64,000 nucleotides of DNA from NCBI RefSeq assembly GCF_001981525.1, contig NZ_MPSB01000008.1:62001-126000 (forward strand), given 5' to 3'. Numbering within the stretch: the stretch's first letter is position 1; each line of letters opens with the position of its first letter. Under the pieces are notes generated by a model, which did not search any database, was not told where the DNA came from, and saw only the letters and a list, made by a program, of their open reading frames with translations. The stretch comes from Sphingomonas jeddahensis (lineage in GTDB: Bacteria; Pseudomonadota; Alphaproteobacteria; Sphingomonadales; Sphingomonadaceae). The translations under genes and the position numbers were made by a program. Below are positions 53,556 through 62,025 of the stretch, in pieces.

Positions 53556-54745
53556 GCGAAGACCGCACAATCGCCGACGCCACCCGCGTCGTCACCGCCG
53601 GCCGCCGCCCCGAATGGACCCAAGGCATCGTCAACCCGCCCGTCTGGCGTGCCTCGACCCACCTCTACGGCTCGGTCGCCGAACTCCGGGCGAACGGCGC
53701 CCGCGACACCCACCACCGGCTGTTCTACGGCCGTCGCGGCGGCCCCACGCAATGGAGCCTCGCCGACGCGCTAACCGAGCTCGAACCCGGCGCCGAGGCG
53801 ACCTTCCTGTACCCCTCCGGCGTCGCCGCGATCGCCGCCGCCCTGCTCTCGGTCCTTTCGCCCGGCGACGAACTGCTCGTCCCCGACACGGCCTATGATC
53901 CCACGCGATCAATGACCACCGGGCTCCTGAAACGCTTCGGCATCACCACCCGCTTCTACGATCCGCTGATCGGCGGAGGCATCGTCGATCTGATCGCCGA
54001 CACCACCCGCGCGATCTTCATGGAGAGCCCCGGCAGCCTCACCTTCGAGGTGCAGGACGTCCCCGCGATCGTCGCCGCCGCCAAGGCCCGAGGCGTCACC
54101 ACGATCCTCGACAACACCTGGGCCACCCCCCTCTTCTTCCGCGCGATCGAGCACGGCGTCGATCTCACGATCCTCGCCTGCACCAAATATGTCGTGGGGC
54201 ATTCGGACGTGATGCTCGGCAGCGTCACCGCCGCCCCGTCGCACTGGCGCAAACTGCGCGAAACCAGCTTTCAGCTCGGTCAGGTCGCCAGCCCTGACGA
54301 CGCCTGGCTCGGCGCGCGCGGCCTGCGCACCATGGCCGTCCGCCTTGCGCAACATCAGGCGAGCGCACTGCAGATCGCCCGCTGGCTAGACACCCGCCCC
54401 GAAGTGGCCCGCGTCCTCCATCCCGCGCTCCCCTCCTGCCCCGGCCACGAGACGTTCGCGCGCGATTTCACCGGCTCAAGCGGCCTGTTCTCCTTCGTCC
54501 TCGACGGCGGCGACGAGGCCTCACGCGCCGCGCTGATCGACAGCCTGCACCATTTCGGCATCGGTTATTCCTGGGGCGGCTTCGAAAGCCTCGTCACCCC
54601 TGTCGATCCCGAACGTCACCGCACCGCCACCACGCCCGACTTCCCCGGCCCGCTCGTCCGCCTGCAGATCGGCCTGGAAGATCCCGGCGACCTGATCGCC
54701 GATCTCGCCCAGGCGCTCGACCGCTTCCGCGAGGCACGCGGGTGA
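53552..54745 (+). CDS. metC: Cystathionine beta-lyase (Cys/Met PLP enzyme)
   Basis: 397 residues. Cleaves cystathionine to homocysteine in methionine synthesis. YGRRGGPTQWSLADALTELE is the phosphate/substrate region, LYPSGVAAIAAAL a PLP phosphate loop, DNTWATPLFF the PLP-aspartate, and CTKYVVGHSDVMLG holds the PLP-binding lysine. Ends YSWGGFESL...R-LQIGLED, typical of MetC. Starts by ATGA overlap with the sulfurtransferase stop. Sequence alone does not exclude a related gamma-lyase. Confidence 0.9.
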   Translation: MSEDRTIADATRVVTAGRRPEWTQGIVNPPVWRASTHLYGSVAELRANGARDTHHRLFYGRRGGPTQWSLADALTELEPGAEATFLYPSGVAAIAAALLSVLSPGDELLVPDTAYDPTRSMTTGLLKRFGITTRFYDPLIGGGIVDLIADTTRAIFMESPGSLTFEVQDVPAIVAAAKARGVTTILDNTWATPLFFRAIEHGVDLTILACTKYVVGHSDVMLGSVTAAPSHWRKLRETSFQLGQVASPDDAWLGARGLRTMAVRLAQHQASALQIARWLDTRPEVARVLHPALPSCPGHETFARDFTGSSGLFSFVLDGGDEASRAALIDSLHHFGIGYSWGGFESLVTPVDPERHRTATTPDFPGPLVRLQIGLEDPGDLIADLAQALDRFREARG

Positions 54746-56058
54746 ATTCGCTCGAAACCTGGCTCGACATGAACGGCCTCGCTTTGCCTTCGCGCTTCGA
54801 TGCGCTGGAGGCGGCGATCGCCGGCGCGCTGATGATCGTCGCGCTGGCCTGCGGCGTGTTCGCCGGCCGCAAGTTCGGCCCCACCGCCGCCGAGCTATGG
54901 AAGACGCATGTCGCCCATCATGGCGAGGGATTGTGGGAGCGAATGCCCGCGATCATCCGACACGGCACCGCCGCGCTGATCGCTGCGATCGTCATGGCGG
55001 CTTATGGTTGGTCGACTTGGGGTGGCCTCCCGATCGGCATCGCGCTGGGCAGCGCGGCCGCACTGACCGGGCACCAGGTGCTGCGCGGGCTCGGCATGCC
55101 GCGCTGGGCCGGCTGGCTCGTCGCCGTCGTCCTGTTCGTCGCACTGTTCAGCCGCGCGGTCGGCGGCCTGGACGCAATCACGTCGACGCTCGACGGCGTC
55201 GGCGTCGACATCGGTCGCCGCCGGCTGTCGCTGCTCGCGATCATCACCGCCCTGCTCGTCATTGTCGTCATCGTTGCGGTGGTCCGCCTTGCGAACCGAG
55301 TCGTCAGCCATGCAATCAGCCGCACCCAAACGCTCGATGCGACGCAGAAGCTGCTCGGCCAGAAACTCGCCACGATCGCCATCGTGGTCGCTGCCTTTTT
55401 CTTCTCGATTGATCTGCTCGGCATCGATCTCACCGCCTTTGCCGTCTTCTCCGGCGCGCTCGGCCTCGCGGTCGGCTTCGGCCTGCAAAAGACCGTCGGC
55501 AATCTGATCGCGGGCATCATCCTGCTGATGGATCGCTCGATCAAGCCGGGCGACGTGATCGTGGTGGGCGACAGCTTCGGCTGGGTGAACAAGATCGGCG
55601 TGCGCGCCGTCAGCGTCATCACCCGCGACGGCAAGGAGCATCTGATTCCCAACGAGAATCTGATGACTCAGGAGGTGGAGAACTGGTCCTTCTCCGATCG
55701 CAACGTCCGCGTCCGCATCCCCGTCGCGGTCAGCTACGATTGCGATCTCAGGCTCGCGCAGGAATTGATGTTCGCCGCCGCCAAGGAGTCCCCGCGCGTC
55801 CTTTCCAGCCCCAAGCCCAATGTCTGGCTGACCGCATTCGGCAATGACGGCGTCGAGCATGAGATCCTCGCCTGGATCAGCGACCCCGAAAGCGGTGTCG
55901 GCAACGTCCGCTCCGACGTGCTCAACCGCTTGTGGTGGAAGTTCAAGGAAGCCGGTATCGCCATCCCGTTCGCGCAGCGCGACATCTACGTTAAGGAATG
56001 GCCGCGCGGGCCGTTGACGGTGGGTGGCGATGGTTCGCCAGAAGCGTCCACCGCCTGA
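54742..56058 (+). CDS. MscS-family mechanosensitive channel
   Basis: 438 residues. Several N-terminal helices, then the pore region TAFAVFSGALGLAVGFGLQKTVGNLIAGIILLMDRSIKPGDVI (family match), and the cytosolic beta and alpha/beta vestibule (NEIL-type VPVxxN region GKEHLIPNENLMTQEVENWS). Gated by membrane tension to relieve osmotic shock. Starts at GTG 54742, overlapping the metC stop (GTGA), so it is translated from the sulfur-amino-acid operon, an odd pairing. Confidence 0.9.
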   Translation: MNSLETWLDMNGLALPSRFDALEAAIAGALMIVALACGVFAGRKFGPTAAELWKTHVAHHGEGLWERMPAIIRHGTAALIAAIVMAAYGWSTWGGLPIGIALGSAAALTGHQVLRGLGMPRWAGWLVAVVLFVALFSRAVGGLDAITSTLDGVGVDIGRRRLSLLAIITALLVIVVIVAVVRLANRVVSHAISRTQTLDATQKLLGQKLATIAIVVAAFFFSIDLLGIDLTAFAVFSGALGLAVGFGLQKTVGNLIAGIILLMDRSIKPGDVIVVGDSFGWVNKIGVRAVSVITRDGKEHLIPNENLMTQEVENWSFSDRNVRVRIPVAVSYDCDLRLAQELMFAAAKESPRVLSSPKPNVWLTAFGNDGVEHEILAWISDPESGVGNVRSDVLNRLWWKFKEAGIAIPFAQRDIYVKEWPRGPLTVGGDGSPEASTA

Positions 56059-56095
56059 CCCACGGCTGATCGTCGGGAACGCGCGCCACCCACCC

Positions 56096-56181
56096 GTCAC
56101 CCCGGCCCCGTGCCGGCTCCGCTCCTCCGCAAACCCAAGAGTGCGCGGCCAGGTGGATGCCGGGACAAGCCCGGCATGACG
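56096..56181. repeat. Intergenic palindromic repeat, type B variant
   Basis: Starts GTCACCCCGGCCCCGTGCC (degenerate left half) and ends GCCGGGACAAGCCCGGCATG, then ACG, matching the copy at 8718. It lies between two converging transcription units. Confidence 0.75.
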
Positions 56182-56224
56182 AAATAGGCTAAGGCAACCG
56201 CAGCCTACTCGGCCCCCAAACCCC

Positions 56225-56635
56225 TCACTTCGGCGCGTTCGCCCGAGCGTCCTGCCCGTCGCCTTCCGGCGCCGCGATGATGTCGCGGGTGGTCTGTCCC
56301 TTGTCGACCACGTTGGTCTGCGGATCGCCGACCGACGAACGGATGCCGGCATCCGCCGAATCCTCGCCAGCCGCCTGAAGCGCCGCGGTCTCGCTCGCGC
56401 TGCGCGGCGCGCTGCCGAACAGCGCCTCCAGCGTCTGGGCCTGTGCGGCGCCGGCGGACTGCACGCGCGCGGCGCCCGGCGTCGGCGGCACCAAGGCGAA
56501 ATCGGGCGGGATGATCAGCGACGGCTGGCGCGCCACCGCGAATTCGTCCGGCCGGTCGCGGTTCAGGCCGTTGCTCGCGCATCCGGCCAGCAGCACCGCC
56601 GACGCCGCGAGCGCCGCACCCACGAACTTACGCAT
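56225..56635 (-). CDS. DUF3035 family lipoprotein
   Basis: 136 residues with lipoprotein signal MRKFVGAALAASAVLLAGC. The mature part LNRDRPDEFAVARQPSLIIPPDFALVPPTPGA is the DUF3035 hallmark (proline-rich). Found beside lspA in many alphaproteobacteria; function unknown. It overlaps lspA by eight bases, and LspA would process its signal. Confidence 0.85.
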   Translation of the reverse strand: MRKFVGAALAASAVLLAGCASNGLNRDRPDEFAVARQPSLIIPPDFALVPPTPGAARVQSAGAAQAQTLEALFGSAPRSASETAALQAAGEDSADAGIRSSVGDPQTNVVDKGQTTRDIIAAPEGDGQDARANAPK

Positions 56636-57140
56636 TCACATTCTCCGTCATTCGCGCCGGCTTATCGCGGATCAGCAGCGCGCGCACCAGCAGAATGAGC
56701 ACGCCCACCGTGATCGCGGCATCGGCCACGTTGAACACCAGAAACGGCCGCCATTCGCCGAAGTGCAAGTCCGCGAAATCGACGACATAGCCCAGCCGCA
56801 CACGATCCAGGATGTTGCCGATCGCCCCGCCCAGCACCAGGCCAAGCGCGATCTTGTCCGCGCCCTTTTCCTCGCGCCACATCCAGAAGGTGACGGCAAC
56901 CGCGATCGCAGCGGTCATCGCCACCAGTGCCCAGCGCGCCACATCGCTTTCCGCGCGCAGCAGCCCAAGGCTAACCCCCATGTTCTGCACGAACCTGAGA
57001 TCGAAGAACGACACCACTTCACGCGATGCGCCGAGAAAGTTGATACCCAGCGGCCCGGTGACGATCCACTTGGTCAACTGATCGATTACGAACACCGCGC
57101 CCGCGACGATCAGCCCGATGATGGGCGTGCGGCGGGTCAC
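56628..57140 (-). CDS. lspA: Lipoprotein signal peptidase (signal peptidase II)
   Basis: 170 residues with four membrane helices. The aspartyl dyad is in GAIGNILDRVRLGYVVDF and VFNVADAAITVGV; FVIDQLTKWIV is the N-terminal motif. Cleaves lipoprotein signal peptides ahead of the acylated cysteine in the inner membrane. Starts by four-base overlap with ileS. Confidence 0.95.
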   Translation of the reverse strand: MTRRTPIIGLIVAGAVFVIDQLTKWIVTGPLGINFLGASREVVSFFDLRFVQNMGVSLGLLRAESDVARWALVAMTAAIAVAVTFWMWREEKGADKIALGLVLGGAIGNILDRVRLGYVVDFADLHFGEWRPFLVFNVADAAITVGVLILLVRALLIRDKPARMTENVNA

Positions 57141-60079
57141 GCCGCCACCTCTTCGCCCACGACGGACTCACAGCGCGCGCACAAGCCATTGTCTTCGGCC
57201 ACTTCGGGCAGCAACCGCCAGCAGCGGCCGCATTTGTGATAGTCGGTCCGGCTCACCGTCACCGTATCGCCCGCCGACACCTTCGCCACGATGAACGCCT
57301 CCGCCAGTTCCGCTTCGGGCAGCGGCGCCTCTGTCACCGTCACTTCGGCTTCCAGGCTGGAGCGCACGACCTTCTCGCGCCGCAACGGCTCGATCGCCTC
57401 GGTCACCCGCTCGCGAAGCCCGCGCACCGCGAGCCAGCGCGCGCTGACATCCTCACCCGCTTCCGCCGGCAGCTCGGGCCAGTCGAGGAAATGCACCGAG
57501 GTGTCCTCACCCGGGAAGCGTGCCTGCCACACCTCTTCTGCGGTGAACACCAGCACCGGCGCCGCCCACCGCGTCATCGCGTGGAACAGCACGTCCAGCA
57601 TCGTGCGATACGCCCGCCGCTTCACGTCGCCGGCCGCGTCGCAATAGAGCGAATCCTTGCGGATATCGAAGAAGAACGCCGACAGATCCTCATTGGCGAA
57701 ATCGGTCAGCAACCGGACATAGCCGTTGAAATCGAACGCCTCGATCGCGGTCTTCAACTGCTTGTCGAGCGCATGGACGAGGTGGAGCATGTACCGCTCC
57801 AGCTCGGGCCATTCGCCCACCGGCAGCCGCTCCGCCTCCTCGAACCCGTCGAGCGCGCCGAGTAGGTAACGGAACGTGTTGCGCAGCTTGCGATACTGGT
57901 CCGCCACTCCGGCGAGGATCTCCTTGCCGATGCGGTGATCCTCGGTGAAATCCACCGACAGCGCCCACAGCCGCAGGATATCCGCGCCATAATCGCGCAT
58001 CAGATCAAGCGGATTGATCGTGTTTCCAAGCGACTTGGACATCTTCATGCCCTTGGCGTCCATCGTGAAGCCGTGCGTCAGCACCGCATCATAAGGCGCC
58101 CGCCCGCGCGTCCCGCAGCTTTCCAGCAGCGATGACTGGAACCAGCCGCGATGCTGGTCCGATCCCTCGAGATAAAGGTCCGCCGGCCACGACAGCTCCG
58201 GCCAGCGCCCGCTCTCCAGCACGAAGGCGTGGGTGCAGCCCGAATCGAACCACACGTCGAGGATGTCGGTAACCCGCTCGTAATCGGCGGGATCACGCTC
58301 CGGCCCCAGCAGCGCCGGCATCGCCGCCTCGCTCCACGCATCCACGCCGCTTTCCCTGAACGCCGCCACGATCCGCGCATTCACCTGCGCATCGACCAGC
58401 GGCAGCCCCGTCCGACGATCGACGAACAAGGCGATCGGCACACCCCAGGCGCGCTGGCGCGAGATCACCCAGTCCGGCCGCCCCTCGACCATCGCGCCAA
58501 TGCGATTACGCCCCTTCTCCGGCACGAATCGCGTCGCCGCAATCGCGGCCATCGCGCGGTTACGAAGCGTGTCTCCTTCTTCTCCCCTCCCGCTTGCGGG
58601 AGGGGTCGGGGGAGGGCTTGTCGAGACGGCAGCGTCCGCGGACACGCCCTCCCCTAGCCCCTCCCGCAAGCGGGAGGGGGACTGGATCGGCTTGTCCACC
58701 GCAATGAACCACTGCGGCGTACACCGGAAGATCACCTTCGCCTTCGACCGCCACGAATGCGGATAGCTATGCTTGAAGTCGTCGCTCGCCGCGACCAGCG
58801 CGCCAGCTTCGCGCAGATCCGCACAGATCGGCCCATCGCTCGCCACGAACTTCTTGTTGATAACGCTCCCCTGCCCGCCGAGCCACGCCCAGTCCGCGCG
58901 GTACATGCCCGCGGCATCGACGGCGAACACCGGTTCGATCCCGTTCGCCTTGCACAAAGCGAAATCGTCCTCGCCATGGTCGGGCGCCATGTGAACCAGC
59001 CCGGTGCCCGCATCGGTGGTGACGAAAGCGCCCGCCAGCAACGGCCGCGGCCGCGCGAAGAAATCGCCCAGCGCGTGCATCGGATGTCGCGCCACCGCGC
59101 CCGCCAGCTTGTCGCCGGTAAACGCCGCCAGCACCGTCACCGTGCCCGCCGCATCGCCGATCTTCACCACCACGGGATGCCCGATCCGCGCGCCGAAGCT
59201 CTCCAGCAGATCGCGCGCCACCAGCAAGGTGCGTGGCCCTTCCGCCATGTCGTCGAACCGCGCGAGGACGTATTCGACCTCCGGCCCGTACGCCAACGCC
59301 TGGTTCACCGGAATCGTCCACGGCGTCGTGGTCCAGATCACCGCATGCGCACCGACCAGCTCGGGCAGGAGCGGCGCCTCTACGATCTCGAACGCGACGT
59401 CGATCTGAGTCGACACCACATCCTCATATTCCACCTCGGCCTCGGCCAGCGCAGTCTTTTCCACCGGGCTCCACATCACCGGCTTGGCGCCGCGATACAG
59501 CTGTCCCGTCTCGGCGAACTTCATCAACTCGGCAACGATCGTCGCCTCCGCCGCAAAGTCCATGGTGAGGTACGGCTTGTCCCAATCACCGTTGATGCCC
59601 AGCCGCTTCAGCTGCTCGCGCTGCGTGTTCACCCAGCCTTGCGCATAGGCGCGGCATTCGGCGCGGAATTCCTCCGCGGGCACCTCGTCCTTGTTGCGCT
59701 TCTTTTTCCGATATTCCTCCTCGACCTTCCACTCGATCGGCAGGCCGTGGCAGTCCCAGCCGGGCACGTAGGGCGCGTTCTTCCCCAGCAAAGTCTGGGT
59801 GCGCACCACCATGTCCTTCAGGATGTGGTTCAGCGCATGGCCGATATGCATATCGCCATTGGCATAGGGCGGGCCGTCGTGGAGGATGAACTTGGGCCGA
59901 TCGGCGCGCTGTTCGCGCAGCCGCTGGTACAGCCCCAGCTTCTGCCAGCGCTCCAGAATCGCCGGCTCTTTCTGCGGCAGCCCCGCCTTCATCGGAAAGT
60001 CGGTCTTCGGCAGGAAGACGGTGTCGCGCCAATCCTTGGTTTCGGAAGCGGGCGCTGCGGGGGGAGTGTCGTCGGCCAT
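57137..60079 (-). CDS. ileS: Isoleucyl-tRNA synthetase with an in-frame repeat insertion
   Basis: 980 residues (start ATG 60079, MADDTPPAAP; a longer ATG at 60118 is unlikely). Charges tRNA-Ile. HIGH motif as GDMHIGHALNHILKDM, the CP1 editing domain, KMSKS as GMKMSKSLGN, and the C-terminal zinc finger CGRCWRLLPEVAEDNGLCARC. It is about 40 residues longer than usual: residues ~467-498 come from a palindromic repeat (see 58584-58679), lying after WFIAVDKP and before LRNRAMAAIAATRFVPEKGRNRI. First of the ileS-lspA-DUF3035 operon. Confidence 0.96.
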   Translation of the reverse strand: MADDTPPAAPASETKDWRDTVFLPKTDFPMKAGLPQKEPAILERWQKLGLYQRLREQRADRPKFILHDGPPYANGDMHIGHALNHILKDMVVRTQTLLGKNAPYVPGWDCHGLPIEWKVEEEYRKKKRNKDEVPAEEFRAECRAYAQGWVNTQREQLKRLGINGDWDKPYLTMDFAAEATIVAELMKFAETGQLYRGAKPVMWSPVEKTALAEAEVEYEDVVSTQIDVAFEIVEAPLLPELVGAHAVIWTTTPWTIPVNQALAYGPEVEYVLARFDDMAEGPRTLLVARDLLESFGARIGHPVVVKIGDAAGTVTVLAAFTGDKLAGAVARHPMHALGDFFARPRPLLAGAFVTTDAGTGLVHMAPDHGEDDFALCKANGIEPVFAVDAAGMYRADWAWLGGQGSVINKKFVASDGPICADLREAGALVAASDDFKHSYPHSWRSKAKVIFRCTPQWFIAVDKPIQSPSRLREGLGEGVSADAAVSTSPPPTPPASGRGEEGDTLRNRAMAAIAATRFVPEKGRNRIGAMVEGRPDWVISRQRAWGVPIALFVDRRTGLPLVDAQVNARIVAAFRESGVDAWSEAAMPALLGPERDPADYERVTDILDVWFDSGCTHAFVLESGRWPELSWPADLYLEGSDQHRGWFQSSLLESCGTRGRAPYDAVLTHGFTMDAKGMKMSKSLGNTINPLDLMRDYGADILRLWALSVDFTEDHRIGKEILAGVADQYRKLRNTFRYLLGALDGFEEAERLPVGEWPELERYMLHLVHALDKQLKTAIEAFDFNGYVRLLTDFANEDLSAFFFDIRKDSLYCDAAGDVKRRAYRTMLDVLFHAMTRWAAPVLVFTAEEVWQARFPGEDTSVHFLDWPELPAEAGEDVSARWLAVRGLRERVTEAIEPLRREKVVRSSLEAEVTVTEAPLPEAELAEAFIVAKVSAGDTVTVSRTDYHKCGRCWRLLPEVAEDNGLCARCESVVGEEVAA
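58584..58679. repeat. Palindromic element (type D) inserted in frame inside ileS
   Basis: 96 bases (32 codons). Left and right 34-base arms are near-perfect inverted repeats (three mismatches). Each arm itself contains a palindrome with 10-bp arms CCCCTCCCGC/GCGGGAGGGG around TT or AA. Central 28 bases are unpaired. Translates without stop to residues such as SRLREGLGEGV and SPPPTPPASGRGEE. Looks like a mobile palindromic element of the kind that inserts into genes. Confidence 0.85.
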
Positions 60080-60140
60080 AGAGCGCCGCGCATTAGCGCG
60101 CCTCGCGAGGCAAAACAAACGCCGTAGCCAAGCAAGCTAC

Positions 60141-60225
60141 GTCACCCCGGACTTGATCCGGGGTCCCGCTTCTTCTTCTGGCCACGGGCAAGGCAGCGGG
60201 ACCCCGAGTCGAGCCCAGGGTGACG
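60141..60225. repeat. Intergenic palindromic repeat, type B
   Basis: Starts GTCACCCCGGACTTGATCC and ends CGAGCCCAGGGTGACG, with inner arms GGGTCCCGCTT and GCAGCGGGACCCC. Lies between the ribF stop and the ileS start. Confidence 0.75.
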
Positions 60226-60233
60226 AAGCAACG

Positions 60234-61175
60234 TCAGCGCGCCAGCACTACCCGCGCCCGCTCGCAATCCCGCTCCATCTGCGCCTTGAGCGCCTCCAGC
60301 GTGTCGAACTTCGCTTCCGGCCGCAGATAGTCGATCAGCGCCACCTCGATCACCTGGCCGTAGAGATCCTCGGAAAAATCGAACAGATACGGCTCCAGCA
60401 ATTCCTTGGGCGGGTCGAAGCTCGGTCGGATGCCCAGGTTCGCCGCCCCGTCCACCACCCGCCCATCGGCCAGGGTCACGCGCACCGCATAGATGCCGTA
60501 CGCCGGCCGGAGGTAATTGCCGAGATCGACGTTCGCAGTGGGATAACCGATCTCGCGCCCCAGCTTGTCGCCATGCCGCACCTCGCCCGCGATCGCGAAC
60601 GGCCGGGTCAGCAGCGCCGCGGCATCGCGCGGCCGCCCGTCGCGCAGCGCAGCGCGGATGCGCGTGGAGGAAACGGTCTCACCGCCCAGCTCCACCGCCC
60701 CTACCGTGTCGGTCGAAAAGCCATGCGCCCGCCCGAGCATACCCAGCCCCGCGACGCTGCCCGAACGGCCCTTGCCGAAGGTGAAATCCTCGCCCGTCAC
60801 CACGCCTGCGACGCCCAGCTGCCCCAGCAGCCGCTCATGAACGAACGCCTCGCTCGACAAGTCCGCCATGGTTTCGTCAAAGGCGAGCACCAGCACCGCA
60901 TCCACGCCCGCCGCGCGCATCAGGGCGGCGCGCTGCTCCAGCGTGGAGAGGCGGAACCACGGCGTGTTCGGCTTGAAATAGCGCATCGGATGCGGATCGA
61001 ACGTCGCCACCAGCGCCGGGCGCCCTTCCGCACGGGCCCGCTCGACCGCCCGGCCCACCACCGCCTGATGCCCGAGGTGAAAGCCGTCGAAATTGCCCAG
61101 CGCGACGATGCCGCCGCGAAGATCCTCGGGCAGCGTCGCGCTACCGTCCAGCCGAATGATCCCGTGCTGCTCCAT
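60234..61175 (-). CDS. ribF: Bifunctional riboflavin kinase/FAD synthetase
   Basis: 313 residues. The N-terminal FAD synthetase domain has ALGNFDGFHLGHQAVV and TFDPHPMRYF, plus EDFTFGKGRSGSV and VSSTRIRAALRDG; the C-terminal flavokinase domain has GREIGYPTANVDL, GIYAVRV and ANLGIRPSFD. Makes FMN then FAD. Start chosen at 61175 (MEQHGIIRLDG); ATG 61187 or 61205 is possible. Downstream of folA on the same strand, 54 bases apart. Confidence 0.95.
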   Translation of the reverse strand: MEQHGIIRLDGSATLPEDLRGGIVALGNFDGFHLGHQAVVGRAVERARAEGRPALVATFDPHPMRYFKPNTPWFRLSTLEQRAALMRAAGVDAVLVLAFDETMADLSSEAFVHERLLGQLGVAGVVTGEDFTFGKGRSGSVAGLGMLGRAHGFSTDTVGAVELGGETVSSTRIRAALRDGRPRDAAALLTRPFAIAGEVRHGDKLGREIGYPTANVDLGNYLRPAYGIYAVRVTLADGRVVDGAANLGIRPSFDPPKELLEPYLFDFSEDLYGQVIEVALIDYLRPEAKFDTLEALKAQMERDCERARVVLAR

Positions 61176-61229
61176 GCAACGGCGCATAGCCGCGCCCGTC
61201 CGCACACACCAGTGTCGGCGCGGTCCCGT

Positions 61230-61709
61230 TCAGCGATGCAGGGTCACGAAGCTGTACGCCGGGCGATCACCCTCTGCCGCATGATCCTCCCGGAACACCT
61301 CGTGCCAGCCGGTGAACGCCGGCACGACCGTGTCTCCAGCCGGCGCGGCATGAACCTCGGTCAGTTCCACCCGGTCGGCGCGGTCGAGAAACAGCGCGAA
61401 CACCTCGGCCCCGCCGATCACCGCCGCATCCGCGCCGCCCCCCACATCGGCCAACGCCAGCGCTGCGTCCGGCGTGTGCGCCACCTCCGCGCCCGTCGCC
61501 GCCCAGCCGCGATCGCGCGTCAGGACAATGTGGCGCCGCCCCGGCAGCGGCGCGGGAAAGCTCTCAAACGTCCGTCGCCCCATGATCATCGGTCGACCCA
61601 GCGTCTGTGCCTTGAAGCGCTTCAAGTCCGCCGGCAAATGCCATGGCAGCCCGCCGTCGCGCCCGATCACACCGTTGCTGGCCCGCGCGAGATGAAAGCT
61701 GATCGTCAT
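61230..61709 (-). CDS. folA: Dihydrofolate reductase
   Basis: 159 residues. Reduces dihydrofolate with NADPH. ARASNGVIGRDGGLPWHLPADLKRFKAQT holds the substrate loop (shown as family match), GRPMIMGRRTFESF the NADPH site, IGGAEVFALFL the C-terminal cofactor loop. Start ATG 61709 overlaps (ATGA) the stop of a 40-codon upstream ORF, so translation may be coupled. Confidence 0.94.
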   Translation of the reverse strand: MTISFHLARASNGVIGRDGGLPWHLPADLKRFKAQTLGRPMIMGRRTFESFPAPLPGRRHIVLTRDRGWAATGAEVAHTPDAALALADVGGGADAAVIGGAEVFALFLDRADRVELTEVHAAPAGDTVVPAFTGWHEVFREDHAAEGDRPAYSFVTLHR

Positions 61710-61828
61710 CGCGTCGCGATAGCAGCCGAAACGGTGGCAACGCCACCGGCGCAGGCCGGGGGTGCCCCCGCCTGCAACAGCCAAGCCGCCAAAGTGGCCG
61801 TGGTAATGGTGACAAGATAGTCCCGCAT
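61706..61828 (-). CDS. Small ORF (40 codons) upstream of and overlapping folA
   Basis: MRDYLVTITTATLAAWLLQAG, then APPACAGG and a short tail. It starts behind a strong ribosome site (GGGAGAGAG) and ends at an ATGA overlap with folA. Moderately hydrophobic, no family recognised. Because the palindromic operator and promoter lie just upstream, it may be a leader or small regulated gene. Could also be a non-coding leader. Confidence 0.4.
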   Translation of the reverse strand: MRDYLVTITTATLAAWLLQAGAPPACAGGVATVSAAIATR

Positions 61829-61838
61829 GGCGCTCTCT

Positions 61839-61867
61839 CCCTATCGACTACGGTTGTAGTCGTCAAC
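61839..61867 (-). promoter_or_regulatory. Promoter with palindromic operator for the small ORF and folA
   Basis: TTGACG (61867-61862), 17 bases, TAGGGA. A perfect 18-bp palindrome CGACTAC-N4-GTAGTCG (61845-61862) fills the spacer. It lies about 17 bases before the small ORF start. The TAC...GTA pattern resembles BlaI/MecI/CopY-type operators; identity of the repressor is unknown. Confidence 0.5.
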
Positions 61868-62025
61868 GCTGAACGCCGGATGAACTCGCCGAACTCCGAC
61901 CACGTCGGTCGGGCCGCAGCCTCACCAGCGACATCCGATGCGGATCATGTTCCCCGCCGGCCGCCTCGACGCCCGAACGACAAACAGGCACTCCGGGCAC
62001 GCAGATCACATCCAGAAAGAGTGTC

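Noticed and set aside
61176-61229. FMN riboswitch upstream of ribF
   Set aside because: Only 54 bases separate folA from ribF and none of the conserved FMN-element blocks is present.
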